Shown: positions 43,714-55,465 of the stretch, in pieces | Layout of the letters: each line of letters opens with the position of its first letter | How positions within the stretch are numbered: position 1 is the stretch's first letter | Origin: Hermatobates lingyangjiaoensis | Taxonomy: Eukaryota > Arthropoda > Insecta > Hemiptera > Hermatobatidae | DNA length: 64,000 nucleotides | NCBI GenBank assembly: GCA_026182355.1 | Contig: JAPFBL010000319.1 | Coordinates: forward strand, 1 to 64,000 | Direction of reading: 5' to 3' | Position numbers and translations under genes: made by a program | The notes under the pieces: model-generated | The model's input: the letters and a program-made list of their open reading frames with translations, nothing else | Databases searched by the model: none | What the model was told of the DNA's origin: nothing

Positions 43714-44175
43714 TTCCAGAAAGTCTTGTGTGGGACTCCACAAAACTTTCATTTGCATTATTACGAACATGTAGTCCAATAAATTATAATTATTTAACAA
43801 TTTATAATTATAAATATATTACTTATTATATTTATAATAAATATATTAACATATACATACGTTAAATTATAAATAATATAATTGAATAAAAATAATATAA
43901 TTATATTACAAAAATTAATTACATTAATATAATATAAAAAGTAGAATTGCAAATCATATAATTATAATGAATTAACAAATCCTATCTTTTTCTGTACGAA
44001 CTTTATTTATGAAGAATTTATTGTTTATTTTATAATCAAACTAAGATTATGGAGGCTGTATTAATCATATAAAAGTTAATATTTTTTACTTACAGTTTAC
44101 TACCTTTAGATATTTAAATCAGGAATCAGATAAATATTTTATGTGAATATATACATATATGCAACATAAAAAGGA
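43714..44175. other. Extremely AT-rich non-coding sequence
   Basis: Mostly A/T, with runs of TATAATTATA. No feature. Confidence 0.55.
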
Positions 44176-44351
44176 TAAATGGGGATGCGGTCAGTTTCTT
44201 CCACTTACAATCAAACTCTCAATGCTCAAACTCAAGGCAATGAGAGTTTGATTGGATTGATGACTGGACTCCCGATTTATCCTTTTTATGTTACAAATCT
44301 GTTCCACGGTCGACAATTCATTACTGTTTTGTTTATATATATATATATACC
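44176..44351. mobile_element. Family D subfamily, compact inverted pair
   Basis: AAAAGGATAAATGGGGATGCGGTCAG and its inverse GACTGGACTCCCGATTTATCCTTTT enclose CAATCAAACTCTCAATGC and GCAATGAGAGTTTGATTG. It is followed by the terminus TTCCACGGTCGACAATTC and (TA)n, matching the right arm at 5.2 kb. Confidence 0.65.
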
Positions 44352-44523
44352 TAAAATAAACAGTGACACATAGACTGAAACATAACAAAAGCTCACTTTT
44401 CAATATTTCTACCGCCATTACGGTCGAAATATTGAAAAGTGAGTCTTTTGTTATGTTTCAGTCTATGTGTCACTGTTTATTTTAAGTGTTATCTGTCCTG
44501 CCGGACCGTTTTTCGTTTATCAT

Positions 44524-44564
<41 letters not shown>
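44352..44564. mobile_element. Family B near-perfect palindrome centred on stem II
   Basis: The left arm AAATAAACAGTGACACATAGAC to CACTTTTCAATATTTCTACCG and the right arm CGGTCGAAATATTGAAAAGTG to GTCACTGTTTATTT are inverse copies. The only spacer is CCATTA, the loop of the ribozyme stem II hairpin. The CUGANGA half of the ribozyme is therefore absent. It continues to CTGCCGGACCGTTTTTCG and (TA)n (44524-44564). Confidence 0.75.
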
Positions 44565-44566
<2 letters not shown>

Positions 44567-44783
44567 TCAGTAACAACTCCTATCCTGTTCCTTCTGATAC
44601 ATCTTGCACTTCCTGCAACTGCGTTTACCGTTTGGAGTGTACTCGATGTGATGCTTTTTACGTTGGCTTGGCTTCAACCAAGCTGAGCCTGCGTATGAAC
44701 AATCACAGGGCGTCCGTTGGTCAGCGCAGAGACTTACCCATAGCTATCCATGCTAATTTCCATGACCTCCCTTTCATTTTTTG
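44565..44783 (+). CDS. PLE GIY-YIG endonuclease fragment
   Basis: Following (TA)n, the frame reads SNNSYPVPSDTSCTSCNCVY, RLECTRCDAFYVGLASTKLS and LRMNNHRASVGQRRDLPIAI, then HANFHDLPFIF and a stop. NCVY-L-C--C---YVG-T---L--R-N-HR is the GIY-YIG module with the PLE cysteine pattern (CxxC insertion plus paired cysteines before it). YVGLA replaces the usual YVGET/YVGLT. The fragment is open for its whole length but lacks reverse transcriptase and a start codon. The join to (TA)n upstream is the break point. Confidence 0.75.
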
Positions 44784-45170
44784 ACTATGTATTTCATATT
44801 TTACTATGTAAGCAGTTGTTGTGTGGTTACAATAAAACTCATGATAAGAGAGGAAAAGAAACACTAAGTTTTCCCATACAAACAGGGAATTAATCACACA
44901 TTGTGTTTGATTTGATTTGTTTAAACTCAGTGTTCGTTGACTCCTTAATTAGTCAACATCACTTACTGTGGAAAATATAACCTCTTTGAACACTAAGTGT
45001 TAAAAAAACGTTGAGTGATTAAATCTTTTTCTTTGTTTCTTTTCCTTCTAATCAAAGTACTAATTCTGACATTGGCTTATTACAACAACTACCCACAACC
45101 TCTTGCCGCCACCCTCTCAATGTTTCATTAATGAATGTAGTATGTAAAATAAAGCATGCAGAAATAAACG

Positions 45171-45211
<41 letters not shown>

Positions 45212-45849
45212 ATATACAAAAAAAAACCTCTCATCTGTTATTCCTACTCTCTACTCTGTTTAATCTGTTACTCTTCTGCCAGGTTCCTTCGTTGGCCCTT
45301 TGGGGGTTATGGTCTACTGGTTAGTGTCATAACCCTTTATGACACCCTCTAAAAACTTCTATCCTTCTGCCACTCTTCTTAGTAGCTTCAAATCGTGGAG
45401 CAGTTTAACTTTATCTAACTTGCTCTCAAGTGATGGTCTTAACACCTTTTTTTCTGCTCCTCTCTCCATAATAAATTAAAAGTCATGCTTAAACATTGAA
45501 CGCGAAAAAATATTTTTTATTTAATTCATCAGTGTGTTTCAAAATAACGTAAAAAAGTACTTATAAACAAATACAGTCTTGAGACCATGTGCTCTGTAAT
45601 ATTTTTAAGTTTTTTTAATATTATGTCACCATTTATAAAAGCAAACAACCCCAATACATCTATTCCTTTGCAATCTGTAATACTTTACAGTAATGAATCA
45701 TTTTTCAGCATTGATAATTGAGAACCCAAAAGTTACAGCAACTTTTATTTATTTATTGAAAATTTTATTAAATTTTCAATGGAACTCCTGGTTCAGATGT
45801 TGATTTTCACTTCAATTTGAACTTGTAATGAATCTATGTCTACTTACGA
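44784..45849. other. Non-coding sequence with (TA)n
   Basis: (TA)n lies at 45172-45217. A short inverted motif GTGTCATAACCC/TTTATGACACC is near 45320-45350. Nothing else is recognised. Confidence 0.5.
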
Positions 45850-46180
45850 GTATAACATATTAGTAGACATATAAATATATTAGTGAAGGTTGTTAGCAAT
45901 CCTTCTTCCAAAAATGTTTTTAAAAACTTCATGCCAATTTCATGCTTGGTTATCTCTTTAGAGAATTTCTCTAGTGTTGTGCATGCTCTTCTGTTAAAAG
46001 GAAGGACCAGAAAATATGAAATAAAACAGTTTGGGCCAGTTGATTTTTTTATTTCCCGAGCCACTCAGAAGAGCATGCAAGACACCAGAGAAACTCTCTA
46101 AAAAGGTAATCAAGAATGAAATTGGCATGAAGTCTTTAAATGTATATATAAGATCAAGAATTAATGTCCTTTTTTTTAAT
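45850..46180. mobile_element. Inverted pair of PLE N-terminal fragments (family L)
   Basis: The minus copy reads RRACTTLEKFSKEITKHEIG, MKFLKTFLEEGLLTTFTNIF. The plus copy reads GQLIFLFPEPLRRACKTPEK, LSKKVIKNEIGMKSLNVYI. Both show the PLE N-terminal pattern seen elsewhere (F-EP-R-----LEK-SK-----E-G-KFL---LEEGLLT-FTNI). Arms face each other across about 40 bp. Confidence 0.6.
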
Positions 46181-46282
46181 TTCCTATATTTTACTCCCAA
46201 TGAAGTAAAACAATAACGACTCTGGAAATATTTACTTTAATGAATAAATTCATGCATGTTGTTAGTATACTGAGGTTAGTAA

Positions 46283-46470
46283 GAATAATATTAAAAACAG
46301 AATAAACCGTCATACCTCGTATAATGCTGTTGGAGTTTTCCGACCGGTTTCGGGTGTTACCCATCTCCGAAAGCAACTCCTTACGAAGATTCGTAATGCT
46401 TAAAACCGTTTAGAAAACTACAACAGCATTATACGAGATTTGACGGTCTATATTGTTTTTAATAAATAAA
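46283..46470. mobile_element. Family L hammerhead unit, inverted arms
   Basis: Arms AAAAACAGAATAAACCGTCATACCTCGTATAATGCTGTTG and the inverse CAACAGCATTATACGAGATTTGACGG enclose a minus-strand hammerhead-like motif (46336-46378). The motif is TCGGAGA, stem II GGGT-AAC-ACCC, GAAA, the palindrome ACCGGT and the cleavage C. The first box differs from CUGANGA at up to three positions. The opposite arm has TTACGAAGATTCGTAA instead. Confidence 0.55.
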
Positions 46471-47885
46471 TAGTTATCCCATATTCAATGAAAAAATAAG
46501 CAAAGGGCGAAACAAACCACATATTTTATTTCACTTTATTTTTTCTTTAATGAATTTTATGTATCAGAAAAACTAAAAAAAAAGTGACATAGTTTTGAAC
46601 TTCATAACAAAAAAAAAAAAAAATAAAATAAATAACTTCAAAACATGAAATAGGCCACAGGCAAAAAGCCAACATACTGTATTGTGAAACAGAAGAGATC
46701 AAAATCGTTCTAGTATTATAATATATATATATATTTAAAAAAAAGAAACTCTATTTTTTTGAACTGTGTGATTGTGCACGTTGAATCTTAAGATGGTTTA
46801 CCTGAGATTCGGGTGCAGCATCCAGTGCTTCTTATCACACGTAGGTTGACGGCCGTCAATGTGTCATAAATTACTCCATTCAGTAATATATACAACATCA
46901 AACTTAATGTTTTGTCATAAAATAAATGACTCATTACAATAAATTTTTATCTATTATCTATAGATATTAAATTAATATTTACAGTTTGAATGCAGTCGAA
47001 AGGAGACAATTATAACACAAGAAATAAACAACAGAACAATCGTAATTAGGAACAATGGCCAATTTACATCAAGTGTTATTGCTTGCTGTTAAGACATGTG
47101 CCTATGAAAACTGAGGGGCTTAGTACAAAAATATATCAAATTTACATTATAAACGAAGCAGACAAAACAAAAATCAATAATCGAAAAGTAATCACAATTC
47201 GAACAACCATTACTTTTTATAAAAGTACTAACATTTCTGTATATATACATTCTATAATTAAAAATTTAGTTATCCATATATGGAATCGATCAAATTGTAA
47301 TGAAATTGTAATAGAACTCTTTGAAAAATGAAAAAGAAAAATTATATGTAAATGGTAATGTTTTTGGAAAGCAAGTGCAAAGAAATAAACTTCCTTTTTT
47401 TTTTGGTCCTGCGATTTGAAGTTGGCCACTAAACAATACGTTGAGATCAACAGTCCAAATCCACCAGCATGATGGATGCAACCATTGCGTAGGACTGTGG
47501 GATTTTAACAAAAAAAAAAAAGAAAAAAGAAAGAACAAGAGGAACAAAATGGCAAGAATGAAACCAACGACGGCTAGACCGCTAGAAAAAAATATAAACT
47601 ACATATTTTTTACAAAAACAACTAGCATTCTATAATAAATTTAATTTGTACTCAAAATAAGAAATTAAAAACTAAAATTGAAAAGGCGATTGCACTTTGA
47701 TCATGCTTAAAAAGTTGAATGAGTCAATAAATAATACGAGTAATGTTATATTACAGTTGCTGAATATAATAAAAACTATACAAAGTGTCTAAAGACCGCT
47801 AAGATGTTTAGAATGTATTTTTAAATATGGACCCAGCCATAGCTAGACATGAGTCGTCGAGATAGTCCCTCGAGCCACCCGACTT
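46471..47885. other. Non-coding sequence
   Basis: Poly-A rich runs lie near 46607 and 47510, with a short (TA) tract at 46719-46733. Short frames in this stretch have no support. Confidence 0.55.
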
Positions 47886-48235
47886 AGACACCTAATACTA
47901 GGAGTAACTCCAGCGACTTGAGACACCTAATACTAGGAGTAACTTCAGCGACTTGAGACACCTAATACTAGGAGTAACTCCAGCGACTTGAGACACCTAA
48001 CACTAGGAGTAACTTCAGCGACTTGAGACACCTAATACTAGGAGTAACTTCAGCGACTTGAGACACTTAATATTAGGAGTAACTCCAGCGACTTGAGACA
48101 CCTAATACTAGGAGTAACTCCAGCGACTTGAGACACCTAATACTAGGAGTAACTTCAGCGACTTGAGACACCTAATACTAGGAGTAACTTCAGAGACTTG
48201 AGACACCTAATACTAGGAGTAACTCCAACGACTTG
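47886..48235 (+). repeat. 35-bp minisatellite, 10 copies
   Basis: The unit AGACACCTAATACTAGGAGT AACTCCAGCGACTTG is repeated ten times exactly in phase, with few substitutions (mainly C/T in CTCCAG/CTTCAG). Its regularity indicates a recent expansion. It contains the palindromic word CCTAATACTAGG. Confidence 0.9.
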
Positions 48236-50931
48236 AGACTCAACACAAAACAGTTGTCCATGCTTCGTGGCATTCTTTTGTTGGCTAAATGGTTTTTTGA
48301 TTTTGAGCAAAAAACTTTTAACTATATATAATATATATATTTTTTTATTTAATAGGTATGTGACGAAAGAGATGTTTTGTGATGAGAATGAAAAAAAAAA
48401 AAAGGTTGCCAACTGCAACATGCCAAGAACACAGCAACACGCTTCTTCTACGACCTACTTAGGAGCTAGAAACACTTGTTATCACTTGCGCACCTCTGAC
48501 TCAAATAGACATCAGAGTGGTAAAGCGTTCAAACTTGCTTCATTGTAGATTCATTTAATCGCTAAGTCCTTACATACCAATAATTAGACTATTTCAATAA
48601 TTAAAAACTCTATAAGAGTATTAGAATTTCAAAACGAAACACGTGTAACCAGTATCTACACGCGCCTGCGCACGCGGCTTGTCTGCAAGTCGACTTTCAA
48701 CTCTTATTGCTCATTAGTACAAAAAACAACAACGTCACGGAGAAAGCGTACAGTTTGTCTTCCACTAAAATCAATCAGTGTTTTGAAAGCGATATATTTT
48801 TTTTTGTTTTTTACACTAATAGGTAACTCAGATTTGCACACCAGTCCAATTTCATTGAGAAACACACTAGAGACTGACCGAAAAGTCGCGCAACTCGAGT
48901 AAGTTAATGTTAACAAAAACCACACTCTAAATTACTTAATCGTGTAATATTTATTATTGTAATATGCGTGAATCTTCAATACTCCTTTTGTGTATTCATA
49001 AAACACTACAAATGTTAATAACCATTCAATATTTAGTCTTCTTGTTCAATAATTGACGAGTGAAAGTTCGTTTGAATAATAAAAATATTCTCAAGAAATC
49101 AGATTAGGAATATCAATCTGTACTGGAATCATTTTACAGCTTGGTGTCCATAACCAAGGCTTTTCTTAAAGTAATCACCATTGAATCATAAAATAACTAA
49201 ATCAAATACATTCCAAAAAGGAAAAGACTCTTAAGAGTCAAAACTTTTTTGTATTATATTAATTATATCTCAAATCATCATGCTATTATAATATTATAGT
49301 TTTATATTTTATTTTTAATATCTATAATCTGCTTTGAGCTGATCCAAATTCTCTTTCAAAACCCATGTATGACTCAAATTACATTTTTTTAAAATTCACT
49401 TTTCAAATTATGCAACGAAATTTACTATAAAAATATATATACCCTTAAAAAGCATGTCTTTATTATCATCTTTTTTAAAATAAATAATACTATAAATAAT
49501 GTTTACTTCTTCCCTATATTATCAAAGTTTGAACTTGTAACTAAAACTGTGAATAAGTTAGTAACATTATGGAAAATATGTTAAAACATACTTAAAAAAA
49601 AATAATTCATATATTGAAATTATCTGAACATTTGAAATGAATTTAAACGGCTTATATCAATTGAAATATTGTGAACATATTTCAATTGGTTTGTGGACAT
49701 ATATTTATAATTATCTAATTATAATTTATTGTGTACATATAATGTCTCTAAGGCCATTACTTATTATCCAAATAAAAACGAAATGAAAATAACATTTAAA
49801 CTGGAAATTTAATTTCATCATGTACTTTATTAGATTTTTGAAACTTGTAACGTTGCTTAGAGACATGCAATTCTTAAAACAGTTAGATTTTGTTTTGCCT
49901 AGATTTTTCAATTGATCCCACTAAAAACTTTGAACAAAAAAAATAAAAGAAATCAATTTCTTTTTAATGTAAAAATAAGAAAAATCGATTTCTCTACTTC
50001 AATTATATTTAATGAAAATATTCAAACGTTTATTGGTTTCTAAACGAATTTTTTAACTACCAAAGGGTTTTATTTTTAAAGTCAAGTAATATTTTACCGT
50101 AATATCGATAAGAATTACAGAAAAAGAGATCTTTTCCTTAGTAAAATATAATTTATAAGCAACTAAGGACTTAAAAAAAAAATTCACCCGTCAGCAATTG
50201 TAACAGTGGTTTTGTGGTTTTAAAAGGCATTTCACAAGTTCTGTTTGAACTGAAACTATTAAATTAATAAAAAAAAAATTGCCAGTGCATTACAGATGTG
50301 CACTGAATGATGGAAATGCCGTAGTTTAATCCAAGAATGAATCGAACAGTTGAACACCAATACTTCTCACCGATAGCTAGAAACAAGGGTTCTTGCATTT
50401 CAAAACAGAGTGCAGTTGACTTCAGATGCAACTAATTAAATATTTGGTGCAATTTAAGGTAAAATTAATACCAGGTTGCAACCCTGGTAGCATTAGATTG
50501 AGATTAATATTAATACTAATATAATTGATTCTCGACCACTGTATTTCTAAAAAGACAACTAAGAATTTTCGAAAGATTTACTTATAAATTACAAATCCTT
50601 CTTGAGTTCTTATTTATCTTTTCATTGATAATGCTCTTTTGTAAATTTTAAAGAGTTTTAGTATCCATATAATTCTTATTAAAGTGCCTGTAAAGAAATA
50701 AATATATTACAAGCTGGTAAATAGTAAAAGATCCTGTAATACAAAAGCGCTGTAGTAAGTCACATATGATCTGTATATTACTGATATTAATAAAGTATAC
50801 ACGTTATAGAATCTGAACAAGGTTCATGGGAGACTAAAAAAAAGGGCTCGAGAAAGGAGTGCAATGGACATTAGGAAGGAAACTGCAGCCTGGAGGCGAA
50901 AAGATTACAGTAATGTCTGTGAGGGAAAAAG
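48236..50931. other. Non-coding; turtle 3' UTR probably at its right end
   Basis: Directly downstream (minus strand) of the turtle stop codon lies AT-rich sequence with no further frame. Short (TA) and homopolymer runs occur at 48325-48345, 48390 and 50165-50280. Confidence 0.5.
50068..50073 (-). promoter_or_regulatory. Possible polyadenylation signal for turtle
   Basis: AATAAA on the minus strand lies about 860 bp past the turtle stop. In such AT-rich DNA this hexamer is expected often by chance. Confidence 0.2.
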
Positions 50932-51793
50932 TCAGCACGCACTCTCAAGCTGCGACTGGAGTCTGCGGGCCTGACGAGCACGAAAGGCGTGGAACTCCTC
51001 CTTCATAGCCTGAACGCGAGCGTCAATATTATCATACTTAAGGCGTAAAGGTGGAGAAAGGGGTGGTGGAGTGGGAGACGTGGGAAAAACGTCGAACTCA
51101 TACTGGTCATCGACGGATGGCGGAGTGGGCGAGGTGGGGAGATAGAGGGGAGGAGGGGGCGGCAGGGTGATGGAGCGGTAGGAGAGTCGCAGTTGGTCGG
51201 GCTGAGAAGAGGTGTTTTTGGAGCCGAAACCTGAAGAGGATGAGCGACTTTCCGGTGAAGTTTCTACGCACAAGTCTGGAGCGGAGCGGGCGTGTCGTGG
51301 TCGAATGCGCCCTCGACCTCGCTCCGCTTCCTGGAGGGCCGTAAGTGTTGGCAACTCCTGGCTGTACTGCTCACGCACCGACCGCAGTGATCGCTCCGCA
51401 CTGCGCCGCACAGAACTCATGTCCTGGAAATATGGCCCGGTCAAAATTGGTGTGGCGGCAGGGAAGACTGAAGACTCAGGTGAGCTGCAGTGAGCAGGCT
51501 GAAGGGCAAGGGAAAGGTCACTGGGGTATCCAATGAGAGGACGCCGCCAAGAAGCGACGTTCCTGAAACCTGGTCGTGAGAGGAAGCCACCATCATCGGA
51601 GCTGGAACAGGAGTCTGCCGAGTCGACGAGAACGAAGCGGCCGTTGCAGTCTCTAGAGATCCAGCTGACGTGGCGCGAGTCCCAGTCAGCCTCGTCCGTC
51701 TCCTCCAGCAGCCCCCAGCAGCTCACACCTGATACTCGGCCTTGGTCTCTGCAACAGTCACAGGCCATCAAAGAACGGCCACCAACCACAACC
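50932..51793 (-). CDS. tutl: Turtle (Tutl/IGSF9-like) cytoplasmic tail exon
   Basis: This large exon encodes most of the intracellular part of a Turtle-type cell-surface immunoglobulin-superfamily protein, which acts in axon guidance and dendrite patterning. The acceptor after GAAAGAGACAG at 51794 gives phase 2 entry, matching the AA left by the exon at 60735, so the join reads MKK-VVVGG. The tail has NGRFVLVDSADSCSSSDDGG, SWRRPLIGYPSDLSLALQP, RHARSAPDL, SSSSGFGSKNTSSQ, proline-rich tracts that could bind SH3 or EVH1 domains, and a charged end with YDNIDARVQAMKEEFHAFRA, then RQARRLQSQLESAC and TGA at 50932-50934. 'SAPDL..SSSGFGSKNTS' is what I recall of insect Turtle. A donor-like GTGCGT overlaps the last codons and might permit an alternative end. 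The exon is far more GC-rich than its surroundings. Confidence 0.75.
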
Positions 51794-54700
51794 CTGTCTC
51801 TTTCAAAATACAACACTTTAAATTAACCTCCGACCTCAATATCAAGTCTTTTAGTACAATCAGGCAATTCTAACTCATCTGCTTCAAAGCACTAGAACGT
51901 GGGAAAAAATAATAAATATCATCACTACATCAAGAAAACAATAACAACATATGTTCAACATTATATTCCTATACTTCAGCTAAGCTTAAATTAATTTCAC
52001 ACAATTGCTTATAAAATAAAAAAGTTGGCTTACCAAAAGTACAATGTCTGAAGCTTTACATAACAAATACTTTTAATGCAAGTATATAAATCTTAACGCA
52101 AAAATATCTACAGCTCAATTACACGTTTCATTTAATAGACATCCAAGACATTACCACCAAGAAAAGATTCTATATTCTACATCCAACGAATTCCGATAAA
52201 AGATTTTCTATAGTTTGTTAAATTTCAAGAAGTGATTTAAATACTGAATGTTCTTAAAAAAACAGTTAATGTTAAACCAAATTTCAAATATCGCTTCAAG
52301 AGTACAACTTAAATTAAAACATTTGTAAAATAGGTGTAACAAAATATTTAAACAAATTATATTGCTTTCAAGTATAATTCAATGTGGATTACTTTGAAAT
52401 AAATATATTATCATAATATCAAAGACTTAATTTTCATATATAATATTATTGTAACAGTCATGCATTGCAGCTTAGACATGTGTTCACTCACTTACCAGAT
52501 TTCAAGTCTCATCTACTGCAGAAACAATCTGGATAGGTTTCTGAAGACCAGTAGAGTTTGAAATATGTTGAGAGAAAACATGTATGTAACGTGCAATGCT
52601 TCACGGTTATAATAATCATGTATGTACGTATAAAACCTTTTAAACAATTATAAACCTTATAGGACAGTTAGCTTAAATTGCTTTTTATTTATTCAATGGA
52701 ATTGTACCTACGATAATATAAAAATCAAACTACGATAATATAACGAAATTATGAAGAATGGCTAATAAATAAAAGATTTAATAACAATGTAGTAAAGAAT
52801 AAAGAGGAGTAAGCATGCAGTGAAATAGTATAGAATACAGAGAAGATGGAATCATTTCCTGAACAAAGGTGCTTTCTGCACATGCATTCAATAGATCTAT
52901 CGAAGAAAAAAACTTAAAATCGTCTTTCACTACGAAAAAATGAAATATTTAAATATATATATATATATATAAATTAAGTAAATAATTTAATTAAGACAAC
53001 AAAAAAAGACCATTATTTGATAGAAGAATGCTCCCATGCAAAAGCAACCATGTTTTATGTAATTTTGCTCTTTTTGTATTTTATTTTTTGACATGCTTGC
53101 AGTTAAATAAGTGCATTGAAGTTGCTCTGGCACAGTGCAGTTCGAATTGCCATATAAAATGGTTGTAAGGTGAGAGTGAAGCATGCTTTGTATACCAGTT
53201 TCTTCAACAGACTGCTAGTTCTTCACCTTTTGTCCTCCTGATTGCCAGCACAAAACAGAACAACAGTTAACAAAATCCTAGCAATATTACTAATAGATAT
53301 AGAATTTCACTGTAATCCTTTCCTTCATCATCTTCGAATGGAACAACATAAAAGATGTGAATATTTCCACACCAAATTCACCATTGTAGTTGGAAACTAC
53401 AGTAAATCAATAAAAAGAAGGGAATAAATAAAAATTAAAACCCTTAAAACCTTATAAAATAGAAAAACATACTATCTTAAATCTCTCAATTTATTTTACT
53501 TAAGTACTGTTGTGAAACAAACATAAGGCACCTCCAAGATTAAATGCTATTATTTTTGCAATGATCTTCTGTGGGTGGTTGTGTTTGTATTTAAACTATT
53601 TCTGTTAACATGCTACGGGTCTTAGTGCTAACGTTAGTAGATCAAAATACAATTCGATGTATAAACAGAACTCCCTTTCTTAGAATAACAGTGTATGTTT
53701 GAGAAATATAGGAGAATTTCTTAAAAAGAATAATAATATAAAACGAGTTTATATTTCACTCAATTGACCGCATAAGGTTCAAATTTAGTAGTTGAAGATT
53801 TTACAATTACGGTATATTATAATTTAAATATTATGTATAATTAATCATGAAAATCAGCGAGCATTAATACTACAAATGTAAAGAACATAACTGGTATTCT
53901 TTATTTAATTGAACGATAAAAGTTTAAACAGAAAAGAACAACAATGTAATTAACACAAATTTAAAAAAAAAACTTTAATTGACATATCAATAAGTTATAA
54001 ACAAACATTTAAACTAAAAACTAACGATGTAGAAATAACATGACCTTTTTTATATTTTAAAAAATATACAGTGACAACACTTGCTCATGCATGTTATCTA
54101 TATAGTTATAAAAGTGTTAATAACATTATATTAGTTTGTTAATAGTAACAATGAAAATCGTACACATGAAAATAATTATTTGATAGTAATTCCAGTTATT
54201 GATACACTATGTTGGTAACTCATTATAATACATCTAACATGAAATAAAAAGTCAAGAGTCATGTGAAAAATAAATACCTATAGTGGGAACTGTCAAGTCT
54301 TTTTACTATTTACTATTGTAGTGTTATTGTATGGATATTTACGTTGAAACACTTTTCTTATTTCCTAACGTTTTAAATTCTTATACTAAATCAATTGTTT
54401 ATCGCAGTGTTTCGTTTCAGGACTATGAAGGTGAAAATCTGTGAATACGGGTGCCAGATTTTCCCAATGCACAGGTGAAGTTAAGCCTTTATGAACCTTC
54501 CCAACACTGTTATTTCATCATTCCAGTTTCTTATTATCCTTTTGTACACCTTTTATAAAACTTTTGGCACACTTAACAATATATATACAGGTAAACTTAG
54601 ATAAGACAACGTGCCCATTACGGTGAAAATAAAATCACCAGACCAATAAACTTGACCAAAATCCAGAATTGTTGTAGGATATACTGTACAGGTAAAGTTA

Positions 54701-54829
54701 CGCTATATTCCTTATTACAAAAAAAAAACAGTAATACTTGGGCCAACTCGCAAACTATAGTTAAAAATTGTAATATAAAAAAATGACTGTGACCTCACAT
54801 ATGTTCTGCAGAGAAGTAGAAGCAGGTTT
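51794..54829. other. Turtle intron sequence
   Basis: AT-rich intron with no recognisable transposon. A (TA)n tract lies at 52951-52970. Confidence 0.55.
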
Positions 54830-54949
54830 TTGGTTTATCAATGTGGATCATGTTCAGGACGTATTTCAATTCTTCGAATATATATAATGTGTAGTAATTT
54901 CATATTAAAGTTTAATTCCTTAGGAAAGAAAATTATTTTCTACCAAATA

Positions 54950-55160
54950 ATAGAAATAATGAAAATTACATATGTTTCATATAAAAGTTTAAAGCTTTAC
55001 AGTTTTAGCAAAGAGACGAGAAAGGACTTTCGGAAATTGGAGAAATTATGCAGAATACAGATACAAGCCAAATATGGCGTTCGTTATCTAACAATATATG
55101 TTTAAATGAAAAACTACTTCCAACTTTTACAAATATATATATATATATCAAAATTATCAC
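54950..55160 (+). mobile_element. PLE N-terminal fragment in the turtle intron
   Basis: The frame SLKLYSFSKETRKDFRKLEK, LCRIQIQAKYGVRYLTIYV, stop, then in another frame NEKLLPTFTNIYIYI. The ending corresponds to the LLPKYTNIYI motif of the other families, followed by (TA)n at 55132-55149. One frameshift separates the halves. No ribozyme was found upstream. Confidence 0.55.
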
Positions 55161-55209
55161 GAAATTATCGAGATTCGTGAGTGTTCGTCCTTTTTCTTGT
55201 GTTCTCTAG

Positions 55210-55465
55210 CTGTAACTATAATTATATATATATATATATATACAATGATCAAACCACAATAAGAAATGGGAAAACAAGACTAAGATCTTTCAACCGTAAC
55301 AAGCGGTCTTCGTCAGAGTCAAAAACCTCAGTTGGGTTTTTGACTCTGACGAAGACCGCTTGTTACGGTTGAAAGATCTTAGTCTTGTTTTCCCATTTCT
55401 TATTGTGGTTTGATCATTGATTGTTGTTTCACGTGTTTATGTGAAATCTTTTTATATATATATAT
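55210..55465. mobile_element. Near-perfect palindrome of family A hammerhead units
   Basis: The minus unit 55244-55328 and plus unit 55331-55455 are exact inverse copies over about 85 bp, with a 2-4 base centre (CCTCAGTTGGG). The plus ribozyme at 55331-55395 has every core element intact, including stem I (TGGG/CCCA, GACT/AGTC), stem II and the AGATCT palindrome. The terminal hairpin TTTCACGTGTTTATGTGAAA and (TA)n close the unit. Confidence 0.85.

Noticed and set aside
45290..45350. tRNA-like sequence GGTTATGGTCTACTGGTTAGTG
   Set aside because: It resembles a D-arm by eye, but no acceptor, anticodon or T-arm fold can be completed.
48155..48548. Overlapping open frames at the edge of the 35-bp minisatellite
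   Set aside because: They combine repeat, poly-A and AT-rich DNA with no conserved motif.
52496..52549. Minus-strand exon between TGGTCTTCAG and the strong donor GTAAGTGAG
   Set aside because: All three frames contain stops, so it cannot be an internal turtle coding exon. A non-coding exon is possible but unsupported.
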